Positions 1 through 7,208 are shown, counted from the stretch's first letter. The stretch is DNA of 30,996 nt from Blautia sp. (GCA_030841965.1 JAUUSJ010000037.1:1-30996), one strand, 5' to 3'. A program made the numbers and translations. The notes: generated by a model not told the origin, from the letters alone.

Positions 1-369
1 GTTGAAAGATTAAGATATCCTAGAATGCCCGTAAAATATTAGTTCAATTACAGTTGAAAGATTAAGATATCCTAGAATGCCCGTAAAATATTAGTTCAAT
101 TACAGTTAAAAAAGTAAAATATCATAAAATGCCCGTAAAATATTGATTCAATTACAGTCAAAAAGTCAAAATACTGGAAAACGCCTATAAAAACATCCCT
201 ATAGTTGCGGCTGAAAAATTAGAATATTAAAAAGTACCCGTAAACACATAGTTATAGTTACGGTTGAAAAATTAAAATATTAGAAAATACCTGTAAACAC
301 ATAATTGTAGTTACAGTTGAAAAATTAAAATACTAGAAAACGTCCATAAAAAACATGGTTTCAATTAGA
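1..369. repeat. Degenerate 52-53 bp tandem repeat (7 units)
   Basis: Seven head-to-tail units start at about 1, 53, 105, 157, 210, 263 and 316. The first two are identical over 52 bp; later units are 52-53 bp and increasingly diverged. Each begins GTTGAAA or a variant, has CCCGTAAA or a variant near the middle, and ends near ATTACA. The array probably continues left of the window. There are no unique spacers, so it is not CRISPR. The period is not a multiple of three and no reading frame crosses it, so it does not encode a repeated peptide. Function unknown. Confidence 0.9.
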
Positions 370-390
370 GAATAGAATGTTTTCAGAGTT

Positions 391-503
391 TTTCGCCAGT
401 ACACAGCCAAGAGAGCAAGCAGATATCTCCTCCGAAAACGATAGAGAGTGGAGCGGTTTTGGAGGACATATCTCCTACCTCTCTTCGCTGTGTACTGGCG
501 AAA
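391..503 (+). repeat. Palindromic element, copy 1 (internally deleted)
   Basis: Outer arms 391-415 and 479-503 are reverse complements at 24 of 25 positions (left arm begins TTTCGCCAGTACACAGC). Inside is the GAAAACGATAGAGAGTGGAG block shared with the longer copies at 10149 and 27034. The central 80 bp or so of those copies is missing: sequence jumps from GCGGTTTT straight to GGAGGACA. The longer copies have TTTTT runs at both edges of the missing part, so deletion by short homology is likely. Unlike the full copies, both ends here carry the same left-type terminal sequence. The six bases after GAGAG no longer pair (CAAGCA left, GTAGGA right, read inward). Confidence 0.85.
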
Positions 504-632
504 CGCTATAGAGCTCTCTTTTGTGAGAATAATTATGATACAATTTCAATATGAGTTCCTTGTTTTTTGCTTTCAAAAATTTTACTTGCATAATTTTGAC
601 AAAAAACGGATTGCAATTTGTAATACATTTGC

Positions 633-661
633 TTGCTTTAAGCATACAATAGTGATATAAT
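633..661 (+). promoter_or_regulatory. Promoter of the antitoxin-hydrolase pair
   Basis: TTGCTT (633-638), a 17 bp spacer, and TATAAT (656-661) preceded by TG one base upstream, which makes an extended -10. A short inverted repeat TGCTT/AAGCA (630-634 and 640-644) overlaps the -35 and could be the autoregulatory site expected for a RelB/DinJ antitoxin. Binding is inferred. The stretch 504-632 holds no recognisable gene. Confidence 0.65.
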
Positions 662-694
662 AGGTGTGTAAAAGATATGAAAGGAGATATTTTT

Positions 695-964
695 ATGGCA
701 TTAGCAACATTAACCGCAAGGGTAGATGAAAAAGATAAAGCCAATTTCGATGCTTTTTGTTCCAATGTCGGCTTGAATACTTCTACCGCAATTAATCTTT
801 TTGTGAAGGCAGTTTTACGTGAAAACCGCATCCCATTTGAGATTAAACAGACTCCTGACCCATTTTTTTCTGAAACCAACATGGCTTATGTAAAGAAATC
901 TGTACAAGAATTAAAAAATGGAAGGGGAACTGTACATGAACTAATCGAGGTGGAAGATGAGTGA
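695..964 (+). CDS. RelB/DinJ family antitoxin
   Basis: An 89-residue ribbon-helix-helix protein. The N-terminus (MALATLTARVDEKDK) and the helix TSTAINLFVKAVLRENRIPF are typical of RelB/DinJ antitoxins, which bind and neutralise a RelE/YafQ mRNA interferase and repress their own operon. The start is ATG 695, because AAAGGAG at 680-686 lies 8 bp upstream; an in-frame ATG at 677 precedes that site. The C-terminus (LKNGRGTVHELIEVEDE) is also usual for the family. The stop overlaps the next gene's GTG start by four bases, the spacing expected for an antitoxin and its toxin. The next gene, however, is an alpha/beta hydrolase and no RelE-like frame is seen nearby. It is either an orphan antitoxin or part of a rearranged pair. 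Confidence 0.88.
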   Translation: MALATLTARVDEKDKANFDAFCSNVGLNTSTAINLFVKAVLRENRIPFEIKQTPDPFFSETNMAYVKKSVQELKNGRGTVHELIEVEDE

Positions 965-1806
965 AAAACACAAAAGTAACAATTTATAGAGCAGACGGTG
1001 TTTTGTACCCTGCCAATAACAGAAAGGATAAAGTAGTTATCGTACTATCGGGCAGCGAGGGCGGTCTGGAACACACAAAAAAACTCGCAAGATACTTACA
1101 AAACAACGATGTCCCGGCACTGGCACTCGGTTATTTTAAAACAAAAAATTCCAAGAAAAATTTGGAGAGGATTGAGCTTGAAAATATAAAAAATGCAATA
1201 GACTGGCTGACGAAGCTGGGGTATAAAAAAATCGGGATTGAAGGCTGTTCAAAAGGAGCGGAATATGCGGCGGCAGCCGCAATAGAATTTCATGAGCTAA
1301 GTTGTGTTATTTTAAAAACACCGTCATGGTTTTATAGCGAAGGCATGAATGGTAAAACACCATCTGGAACGAGTTGCTGGTCCTACCATGGAAAAGAACT
1401 CCCCTACACACCTTATAAAACGAGAAAATTACCAATCATCAAAGAAATCCTTAAAAACAAAGAATATAATATCCTTGCAATTAACACTGGAAAAAAAATC
1501 AATCCCGATTCAATCATACCAATCGAAAAAATAAGCGCACCTGTTTTAATGTTTTCAACAAAAGTGGATACGATTTGGCCGTCAAAGGAAAGTTGTGAAA
1601 GGTTAGAAGGACGTCTTAGCACCAATAATTTCTCCTATCCGCATAAACATATATGTTTTGAGCATATAAGTCATATGATGTTAGAGAACTGCGGAAATTC
1701 AATAAAATATTTTATAAAATCAGAAAAACAATTTCTGAAAGAATGTGCCAAGGAAAGAATTGTTATGGGGGAAGAATGTATAAGGTGGATAGAAGAAATT
1801 TGGTAA
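961..1806 (+). CDS. BAAT-like acyl-CoA thioester hydrolase family protein
   Basis: A 281-residue alpha/beta hydrolase matching the C-terminal catalytic domain of bile acid-CoA:amino acid N-acyltransferase / acyl-CoA thioesterases (BAAT_C type). The nucleophile elbow GIEGCSKG puts Cys96 where serine hydrolases have Ser, as in BAAT. VLMFSTKVDTIWPS supplies the acid Asp203. The base is His235 or His238 in FEHISHMM. VVIVLSGSEGG near residues 25-35 resembles the oxyanion-hole region. No signal peptide, so cytosolic. It starts at GTG 961, overlapping the antitoxin stop as GTGA and therefore translationally coupled; GAGGTGG lies just upstream. Substrate unknown; an acyl-CoA or other thioester/ester is expected. 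The pairing with an antitoxin is unusual. Confidence 0.8.
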   Translation: MKNTKVTIYRADGVLYPANNRKDKVVIVLSGSEGGLEHTKKLARYLQNNDVPALALGYFKTKNSKKNLERIELENIKNAIDWLTKLGYKKIGIEGCSKGAEYAAAAAIEFHELSCVILKTPSWFYSEGMNGKTPSGTSCWSYHGKELPYTPYKTRKLPIIKEILKNKEYNILAINTGKKINPDSIIPIEKISAPVLMFSTKVDTIWPSKESCERLEGRLSTNNFSYPHKHICFEHISHMMLENCGNSIKYFIKSEKQFLKECAKERIVMGEECIRWIEEIW

Positions 1807-1859
1807 AAAATCCTATACCATTGTTGCAAGTAAGCAATCCTCGAAAATTAATTGTATAA

Positions 1860-2033
1860 TCAAAAACACCGCCAGCAGTCACACGCTGGACGGTGTTTTT
1901 TTAGACTGGCGGGATAAACAAAATGACTATGATGACAGATTATCAGTTTAATAGCTTGATAAAAACACTTATAAAGTAGCAGGATGGTCATCAGAAGGTC
2001 TATTCCCATTTTCGCCTTCATTTTTCTTCTCAT
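1860..2033 (-). pseudogene. Remnant of a DUF4405-type membrane protein
   Basis: Directly downstream of the flavodoxin gene, AAAGGAG precedes an ATG at 2033 opening MRRKMKAKMGIDLLMTILLL. This is the characteristic first helix of DUF4405 membrane proteins, which often sit beside flavodoxin genes in Clostridia. After about 20 residues the similarity ends, and the frame runs through unrelated sequence into the terminator at 1862-1902 (57 codons in all). The rest of the gene, including the haem-type helices expected of the family, is missing. A real short peptide cannot be excluded. Confidence 0.5.
1862..1902. terminator. Bidirectional rho-independent terminator
   Basis: Stem AACACCG/CGGTGTT (1865-1871, 1891-1897) stacked on CCAGC/GCTGG (1872-1876, 1885-1889), with one bulged A and an 8-nt loop. 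A run of Ts follows on the plus strand and a run of As precedes it. It lies between the plus-strand hydrolase and the converging minus-strand redox genes and can serve both. Confidence 0.88.
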
Positions 2034-2066
2034 AGCCCACCACTCCTTTCCATTACCTGCCATCAA

Positions 2067-2792
2067 TTACGCACCGAAATCCAGTCCAAGACTGTTTACC
2101 CATTCCATAACAGTATCCTGAGAATCACTTCCGTTCAGCCTCTGACCGTCAAGCCATATGGCTTCGGTTGTCAATTTCTTCAGATTGGAAGCACTAGAGC
2201 CGATGCCGCTGCCACCGGATGTACAGAAAGGAATAATCGTCTTGCCAGAGAAATCATAGCTCTCCATAAAGGTGCTGACGATTCTCGGAGCTTCTCCCCA
2301 CCAGATAGGATACCCGATGAATACGATGGAATACTGTTCCATATTCTCCACGGAACCAGAAATTGCTGGTCGGGAAGACGGATCGTTCATCTCAACGGTG
2401 CTACGGCTGTTGTTGTCATTATAATCCAAATCGGCATCTGTATAAAACTCCTCTGGGACAATCTCATAAAGGTCGGCATCCAAGCCGTCGGCAATATTCT
2501 CCGCAACGCCCTCTGTGATTCCAGTGGCTGAAAAATAAGCCACTAGCACATGAGATTCTGTTGACTCGTTATCTGTATCAGGTGGGGATTCTGTTTTCTC
2601 CGTCTGATTATCCGTAGCGGGTTTGCTTTCCGTTTCCGATATAGTTTCGCTACTTTCCGGCACAGTTGATTCTGCAGAAATGCTACTCTCCGTATCCAAA
2701 ATACTTGTTTCAGCCGGTGTTTCATTCTCAGCACAGCCCGCAAGGGAAACGACCGTCACAAAAGTAAGTAAAAATGCTACAAATTTTTTCAT
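2067..2792 (-). CDS. Flavodoxin-domain lipoprotein
   Basis: 241 residues. A lipoprotein signal peptide (MKKFVAFLLTFVTVVSLAGC, lipobox LAGC, Cys20) is followed by a Ser/Thr/Glu-rich linker (about 22-80) and a flavodoxin fold (about 81-240). The FMN phosphate loop is in VAYFSATGITEGVAENIA, and other landmarks are FIGYPIWWGEAPR and IIPFCTSGGSGIGSS. It should bind FMN and carry electrons at the outer face of the membrane; partner unknown. It lies 22 bp after the flavodoxin-cyclophilin gene with a GGAGGTAAGACC-type ribosome site, so the two are probably co-transcribed. The two paralogous lipoproteins side by side, one with an extra domain, suggest duplication. Confidence 0.88.
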   Translation of the reverse strand: MKKFVAFLLTFVTVVSLAGCAENETPAETSILDTESSISAESTVPESSETISETESKPATDNQTEKTESPPDTDNESTESHVLVAYFSATGITEGVAENIADGLDADLYEIVPEEFYTDADLDYNDNNSRSTVEMNDPSSRPAISGSVENMEQYSIVFIGYPIWWGEAPRIVSTFMESYDFSGKTIIPFCTSGGSGIGSSASNLKKLTTEAIWLDGQRLNGSDSQDTVMEWVNSLGLDFGA

Positions 2793-2814
2793 GGTCTTAC
2801 CTCCAATATTTTTC

Positions 2815-4008
2815 TCATTCTGCTACTTCCAGTGTAACCGTGAAATCTCTGCTCTGACTGGAAAGTAACTCCATTCCAGAATCAATATGTCCCAACAAGA
2901 TTAAGCTGTCCGAATACTGAAAATCCTGATAGAATACCGACAGATTCCCCCACGGGGCATACAGGCAGAAATCCCCCACATCTGGGTCGCATCCATCGGT
3001 TTCTCCCTCTGTGGGCAGTTCCTGGGGAAGATAGCTGATCTTCTCCACCCCATTGAAATCTTCAAAACTCAATTCAAGTGGGAGCATCTCATATAATGCG
3101 TTTGCTGTTGGGGTATCATAAAGCATGATGCTGATCTCCTGTCCATCTACTGTCATTTTCAGCTTTCTTTCCTTATTTTTCATCTGGGATGCGTCCTCTT
3201 TTTTTTCGAACCCAAGTTCTGTCAGCCACTCATGTATCGTAGATTCAGCGTTTCCAATATCTGCCCGATAAACGCCAAGAGCATCCAAAACCGTTGCGGA
3301 ATCAGGCAGCGCCGCAGTAATATCCCTCACGCCCGCCGCAATTCCTCCAGTTCCATGAGCGCAGAAAGGAACGATGGTTCGTCCTGAGAGGTCATATTCT
3401 TCAATGAAGGAAAAGATTGCCATAGGCGCACTGGACCACCAGTTGGGAAAACCCAAAAAGATGACATCGTAATCACCTATATTATCCAAATGGTTTGCCA
3501 ATTCTGGACGGGCATTTTGAGCTTTCTCATCCGCCGCTCGCTCCATACACTCATCATAGTCATCGGGATATGTTTCCGTCACAACAATAGGGAACAGTTC
3601 TCCTCCCACATACTCTTGAATCCACTGCGCCATCTGCGAAGTATTTCCTGGAGCCACCACACTGGCGGAAGTCACTGCGTCTTCCTCGCTGTAATTGGCG
3701 CTATCGCCAATGGATTCATAATGAGAAAACGCAGATCGAATAGCAGCTTCCTCATCCTCCACTACCGTATTATCCGCCCAGGAAAAATAGGCAATCAAGA
3801 TATGTTCTTGTCCCACTTCCTGAGCCGACTGTGTATCTTCTTCTGTGGCAACAGAGGGCTGACTTTCTTCCTCCGTCGGCTGTGAAACACCAGATTGGGA
3901 AGTGTCAGATGTAACCACAGGTTCTTTCGTCTGCCCGCCACAGGCAATCAAACTAAACAAAATGCAAAGGAAAAGCACCCATGCAGTAAATCTTTTCAAT
4001 CCAGTCAC
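2815..4008 (-). CDS. Flavodoxin + cyclophilin-like fusion lipoprotein
   Basis: 397 residues. Signal peptide with lipobox LIAC (Cys23); acidic Ser/Thr/Gln linker to about 68; flavodoxin domain about 70-270 (start HILIAYFSWADNT, then IFLGFPNWWSSAPM and IVPFCAHGTGGIAAG); and a C-terminal cyclophilin-like domain about 280-397 (KLKMTVDGQEISIMLYDT ... GDFCLYAPWGNLSVFYQDF). The last belongs to the small beta-barrel cyclophilin-like family often encoded next to flavodoxins in anaerobes. Residues before PGNTSQMAQWIQEY form an insertion of about 40 residues in the phosphate-loop region compared with the paralogue. The ribosome site AAAGAGGTGACT precedes ATG 4008. Probably an extracytoplasmic FMN protein; the role of the C-terminal domain is unknown. 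Confidence 0.87.
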   Translation of the reverse strand: MTGLKRFTAWVLFLCILFSLIACGGQTKEPVVTSDTSQSGVSQPTEEESQPSVATEEDTQSAQEVGQEHILIAYFSWADNTVVEDEEAAIRSAFSHYESIGDSANYSEEDAVTSASVVAPGNTSQMAQWIQEYVGGELFPIVVTETYPDDYDECMERAADEKAQNARPELANHLDNIGDYDVIFLGFPNWWSSAPMAIFSFIEEYDLSGRTIVPFCAHGTGGIAAGVRDITAALPDSATVLDALGVYRADIGNAESTIHEWLTELGFEKKEDASQMKNKERKLKMTVDGQEISIMLYDTPTANALYEMLPLELSFEDFNGVEKISYLPQELPTEGETDGCDPDVGDFCLYAPWGNLSVFYQDFQYSDSLILLGHIDSGMELLSSQSRDFTVTLEVAE

Positions 4009-4060
4009 CTCTTTCTATTTCTTTTCATCCAGTAGCATAACGCCGTCTGCAGGATTACGG

Positions 4061-4156
4061 TCAATTGTGCATAGTTCCAGTCTTGCCAAAACTCATACAG
4101 CCAACCCATAATTTAAAGATTTGAATATTTGTATTTCCTAAGTTTGTATATTCCAT
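4061..4156 (-). pseudogene. Aldo/keto reductase N-terminal remnant
   Basis: The ATG at 4156 opens a 31-codon frame beginning MEYTNLGNTNIQIFKLWVGC and continuing MSFGKTGTMHN before TGA at 4061-4063. This is the recognisable first strand and loop of aldo/keto reductases (E-Y-x-x-L-G-x-T-x-I ... G-x-M-S-F-G). Nothing of the TIM barrel follows. Another frame continues to about 4018 (ending NPADGVMLLDEKK) and may be the tail of a different deleted gene. No ribosome site is obvious. I read it as a deletion scar; aldo/keto reductases are usual members of such flavodoxin clusters. Confidence 0.65.
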
Positions 4157-4171
4157 ATCCAATTTTTCCCA

Positions 4172-4855
4172 TTACTCGACAGCCTTATTAATACAGGTTA
4201 TGGCATTCAAGCTTCGAGGATAGCCAATGTAGGGCAGACATTGGGATACCACCCTGATAAGAAAATCCTTATCATTACCCAGATTCATATTCCCCTTTGC
4301 ATGAGCAATGAGCTGCGGTTCACAGCCGCCCTGCGCCATCAGGAAACAGAAGGTAATCATCTCTCTTTGTTTCAGTTCAAGACCAGTACGGGTATAAAAG
4401 TCTCCAAAGCAGTTTGCAGCCAGCCAACGGTTGATATGACCGTTCTTCCACGCCTCTTTCATCTGTTCTCCAAAAATCTCGACCTGTGCTTCTACACCCT
4501 TTTCCAGCCGATTCTCCATGGTTGTGGTAGCTTGACCAGGCAGAGGCAATGGGATCCCTCTCTGCGTAAAGATATCGTTTGTCACATTCAAAAAAGGAAG
4601 CATCCGCCCATAACCGAGATAATCGGTTGCCTGATAGACCGTTTCCTTTACCATGACTGGTGTCATGCCGTTTTCCAGTGCAGTTGGCAACATTTCCCGA
4701 TAAGCGTCCACGCCGCCACAGCCAATCAGCACAGAAAGAATCGCTAGATAACGCGTAGGTGCGTCAAGTTGCTGATTTTCTTCATTTACTACCTCGTCAA
4801 AAGCGAAGTGCTGAAAACGCTCCACAAATTCCAGATCAGTTTTTTTCAATTCCAT
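4172..4855 (-). CDS. Carboxymuconolactone decarboxylase (CMD) family protein
   Basis: 227 residues with two CMD/AhpD-like helical repeats (about 10-100 and 115-225). The first has RYLAILSVLIGCGGVDAYREML and the second REMITFCFLMAQGGCEPQLIAHAKGN. The family contains peroxidase-like and decarboxylase members; AhpD-type proteins use a CxxC pair, which is not present here (only single Cys in IGCGG and GGCEP). The activity is therefore uncertain. The start ATG 4855 lies 7 bp after AAAGGAGGAATG; an ATG two codons earlier sits too close to that site. It is within a MerR-regulated redox cluster and follows the flavin reductase remnant, whose TGA is 2 bp upstream. Confidence 0.82.
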   Translation of the reverse strand: MELKKTDLEFVERFQHFAFDEVVNEENQQLDAPTRYLAILSVLIGCGGVDAYREMLPTALENGMTPVMVKETVYQATDYLGYGRMLPFLNVTNDIFTQRGIPLPLPGQATTTMENRLEKGVEAQVEIFGEQMKEAWKNGHINRWLAANCFGDFYTRTGLELKQREMITFCFLMAQGGCEPQLIAHAKGNMNLGNDKDFLIRVVSQCLPYIGYPRSLNAITCINKAVE

Positions 4856-4857
4856 AA

Positions 4858-4974
4858 TCATTCCTCCTTTTCCATACTCATACATTTTCCCAACACCTCG
4901 CCAGTTTTCAGGTATTGATAAGTCGGTATCTCAAACAATGCCAGTTTAGAACCAATATTTTTCTTCATAATCAT
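4858..4974 (-). pseudogene. Flavin reductase (flavoredoxin-like) internal-deletion remnant
   Basis: A 38-codon frame with a good ribosome site (AGGAGG five bases before ATG 4974). It opens MIMKKNIGSKLALF, the start of flavoredoxin-type flavin reductases (normally followed by P-x-P-x-x-V-V-G). It jumps directly to EIPTYQYLKTGEVLGKC, which resembles their extreme C-terminus. The whole flavin-binding barrel is missing, consistent with one in-frame internal deletion. Its stop is 2 bp before the CMD gene's ATG, so it may persist as a translated leader. Identification rests on the N-terminal motif and is moderate. Confidence 0.55.
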
Positions 4975-5036
4975 AAAAACCTCCTGTCCTTTTTTAATAT
5001 ATACAATTTTGAGCAACAAACTGTCCTTTAGCAGTA

Positions 5037-5450
5037 TCATGTGCTTGCATTCGTAAATGGTCCGTTTTGGGACATAATTTCAATCAGATTGTCAATTTTG
5101 CCTGCAAGTTCGCTTTCGCCCTGTTCCTTTAGCGTTTCTGACATATCGGTCAATTCTTCTACTATCGTTTGCCCCTCATTCAAATCTAGCATCCATACGC
5201 CGCCCTTGTGCATAGAGGATACCTGAAATGCAAGAAGCGTAGGATCGTTGATCGAGATATATTCGATACCGCCATCATAATAATGAATTTCCACATCGCT
5301 GACTAAGCTGTAAAAACCATCTTTATGGGCACTCACATCCACACATACGCTATCGTAAGTTTTCATATGGTCATCATCAACAGATGTTCCACTGGCATTC
5401 AGCGGAAGAATCATAAGAAGGACCGCAAGCAAAACTATTATCTTTCTCAT
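5037..5450 (-). CDS. Small secreted protein of unknown function
   Basis: 137 residues. A hydrophobic Sec signal peptide (MRKIIVLLAVLLMILPLNASG) is followed by a mature part of about 115 residues with DGFYSLVSDVEIHYYDGGIEYISINDP (probably beta strands) and an acidic helical tail ending in SQNGPFTNAST. No Cys lipobox, so probably exported rather than lipidated. The start ATG 5450 follows GAAAGGAG by 7 bases; an upstream in-frame ATG at 5495 lacks such a site. I do not recognise the family. It lies in the same direction as, and between, the MerR regulator and the redox genes. Confidence 0.7.
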   Translation of the reverse strand: MRKIIVLLAVLLMILPLNASGTSVDDDHMKTYDSVCVDVSAHKDGFYSLVSDVEIHYYDGGIEYISINDPTLLAFQVSSMHKGGVWMLDLNEGQTIVEELTDMSETLKEQGESELAGKIDNLIEIMSQNGPFTNAST

Positions 5451-5475
5451 AAAAAATCTCCTTTCTAACATTTCA

Positions 5476-5556
5476 CTATTCAAAATGAATTTCATGCAGA
5501 CGGCGTACTTCGCTCAAATTTGACACATCCAGAATAAGAGTTTTATCCCTGTCCAT
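5476..5556 (-). CDS. Possible 26-residue peptide or gene remnant
   Basis: ATG 5556 is preceded by AAAAAGGAG with 7-bp spacing and opens a 26-codon frame (MDRDKTLILDVSNLSEVRRL then HEIHFE). It directly follows the MerR gene in the same direction. The strong ribosome site argues that it was once translated. It may be the start of a deleted gene, as with the other remnants of this cluster. No family recognised. Confidence 0.35.
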   Translation of the reverse strand: MDRDKTLILDVSNLSEVRRLHEIHFE

Positions 5557-5570
5557 TGTAAATCTCCTTT

Positions 5571-5924
5571 TTATGATTCTTTTGCCTTTCTGATACTATG
5601 GCGCAGATAGTCCAGTCTCACCAACTGGGCTTCCTTGAGGTGGATTTCATCCAGCACACATTCCCGCCTTTGATTCAACATTTCTATTCTCTGTTTTTTC
5701 GTATGTTTCCTGTCCATAAGCAGATTCATATAGATTTCAATTTCACTAGCTGAAAATCCTACATCATGCAATGTCATGATCATGCTCAGGCGCTCCAGAT
5801 CACTGTCATCATACTGCCATGACCCCATCACTTTTTTTACCTCATGGCAAAGTCCCCATTTTTCATATTCCTCCAGAATCTTAACTGGAATCTCATAGCG
5901 TTCGCTTGCCTCCTGCTTCGTCAT
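5571..5924 (-). CDS. MerR family transcriptional regulator
   Basis: 117 residues from ATG 5924 (GAAGGTGAAGGG just upstream; an ATG seven codons earlier, at 5945, is the alternative). The winged helix-turn-helix (QEASERYEIPVKILEEYEKWGL) is followed by the MerR-type second segment SWQYDDSDLERLSMIMTLHDVGFSASEIEIYM, then a long helix (LNQRRECVLDEIHLKEAQLVRLDYLRHSI) for dimerisation. There is no C-terminal effector domain or conserved Cys, so the signal is not readable. It is the first gene after promoter 5978-6006 and probably controls the redox genes downstream and itself. Confidence 0.85.
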   Translation of the reverse strand: MTKQEASERYEIPVKILEEYEKWGLCHEVKKVMGSWQYDDSDLERLSMIMTLHDVGFSASEIEIYMNLLMDRKHTKKQRIEMLNQRRECVLDEIHLKEAQLVRLDYLRHSIRKAKES

Positions 5925-5977
5925 ATTCCCTTCACCTTCATTCAAAAAAATATAGATGTCCTTTTTCGAACACCTAT

Positions 5978-6006
5978 ATTGTACCTATTACTTGCTAAAA
6001 TGTCTA
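5978..6006 (-). promoter_or_regulatory. Promoter of the MerR/redox operon
   Basis: Read on the minus strand: TAGACA (6001-6006), a 17 bp spacer, TACAAT (5978-5983), each one mismatch from consensus. The element TATAGGT appears on both sides and may be part of a MerR site. It lies between the LysR stop and the MerR start. Confidence 0.6.
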
Positions 6007-6034
6007 ATACCTATATTAAATTATAAGAAATGCC

Positions 6035-6901
6035 TTAAATGTATTCCTTGACATGCTGTACAAACTTTGCATGCACTGCCGACAGCGTCTGGTTCTTTTT
6101 CCAGACCAGCACAGATCCAGTCTCCATATGAGGTTCGAGAGGAACAAAGCATAGATTCTCATAGAATACCCCAAGTTCAAAACAGAGGGCAACGCCCATT
6201 CCCTGTTCCACCATATTCGCTCCATTTAAGATTAAGCTATAGGTGGCGGCAATCTCCAAATGTTCAAATTTGTCGCCGAACCAATTTGACAGTTCGTTTT
6301 TCACGAGCTCCCGGCGTACCATAATTAGAGGAATATCCTGTAAATCTTCTGGCGTAACGGCATTTTTACGGGCAAGCGGTGAATCCTTTCGAACCAAAAC
6401 ACCCCACCGTTCCTTGAACGGCATCCGGATAAATTCATATTTCAGTATATCCACAGGCTCCGTTAAAAGTCCGATATCCAAAAGCCCCTTTTCAATCCGT
6501 TCTTTAATATCGTCCGCTGTGGCGCTGTAAATATTAAAATGAACTAGAGGATATTTTTCCCGAAACGTATTCATACTCTTTGAAAGAATCGACATGCTCT
6601 TTGTCTCCCCACAACCAATGGAAATCTCTCCAGCAATAAGTTCTTCCTTATGCTGAAGTTCCTGTTTCGTCTTTTCGGATAATGTAATTAGCTCCTGGGC
6701 ACGGCGGCGAAGCAGCATACCATCCTCTGTCAAAGTAGTATTATGTTTTCCGCGATGAAATAATTGCACGCCCAATTCTTCCTCCAACTGCATAAGCTGT
6801 CTGGAAAGAGTAGGCTGCGTCACATGCAAAAGCTGTGCGGCTTTTGTAATATTTTCTTCTCTAGCAACCATTAAAAAATAGTTTAGTACTCTAAGCTCCA
6901 T
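6035..6901 (-). CDS. LysR family transcriptional regulator
   Basis: 288 residues. The N-terminal winged helix (MELRVLNYFLMVAREENITK ... TQPTLSRQLMQLEEELGVQLF HR) is the classic LysR DNA-binding domain. It is followed by a linker helix to about 90 and a periplasmic-binding-protein-like effector domain (about 90-288: EISIGCGETKSMSIL, RWGVLVRKDSPLA, MVEQGMGVALCFELG). The start is ATG 6901, 8 bp after AGGATGAGG; a GTG three codons earlier abuts that site. It is on the same strand as the redox cluster and upstream of MerR, but the separate promoter at 5978-6006 makes it its own unit. The target may be the redox cluster (inference). Confidence 0.9.
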   Translation of the reverse strand: MELRVLNYFLMVAREENITKAAQLLHVTQPTLSRQLMQLEEELGVQLFHRGKHNTTLTEDGMLLRRRAQELITLSEKTKQELQHKEELIAGEISIGCGETKSMSILSKSMNTFREKYPLVHFNIYSATADDIKERIEKGLLDIGLLTEPVDILKYEFIRMPFKERWGVLVRKDSPLARKNAVTPEDLQDIPLIMVRRELVKNELSNWFGDKFEHLEIAATYSLILNGANMVEQGMGVALCFELGVFYENLCFVPLEPHMETGSVLVWKKNQTLSAVHAKFVQHVKEYI

Positions 6902-7020
6902 ATTCGACACCTCATCCTTCTTCTGTTTTGCTTTCCATTATAGGCAATTATTCTTATATTGGCAACATAGTTTGAGCCAAGAGATAGAGTAAAATTTTTA
7001 TTAGTTAGATAATTTTGGTA

Positions 7021-7066
7021 TAATGGGAATAAACGCAAAGAGAATCCAAAGATATATCCTCCAAAA
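7021..7066 (-). repeat. End fragment of the palindromic element
   Basis: Starts TAATGGGAATAAACGCAAAG and continues AGAATCCAAAGATAT then ATCCTCC. It aligns with the left edge of copy 3 at 16859 (TAATGGGAATAGACGCCAAG, then AGAG and GATAT). Only the terminal arm remains; the core and the other arm are absent. The rest of 6902-7208 is AT-rich and holds the promoter of the next gene. Confidence 0.7.
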
Positions 7067-7158
7067 GCAAGAAAAAATCGAAAATATAAAGTTTTTATGA
7101 AATTTAAATAAAAACTTATTAATATTTTATATTTTTTATCAAATATTAGTAGAAATTA

Positions 7159-7187
7159 TTGATTATATTGAAGTTTTTGGGTATACT
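7159..7187 (+). promoter_or_regulatory. Promoter of the DUF4143 ATPase
   Basis: TTGATT (7159-7164), a 17 bp spacer, TATACT (7182-7187), followed by AAAAGGAGG and ATG 7209. The leader is only about 15 nt. Confidence 0.6.
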
Positions 7188-7208
7188 GATAGAAAAGGAG
7201 GCGATATT

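Noticed and set aside
1..369. CRISPR array
   Set aside because: Units are continuous 52-53 bp repeats with no unique spacers, and they drift in sequence along the array.
4018..4060. Second gene remnant ending NPADGVMLLDEKK
   Set aside because: Only about 20 codons are open and I could not assign a family, so it is mentioned under the aldo/keto reductase remnant but not called.
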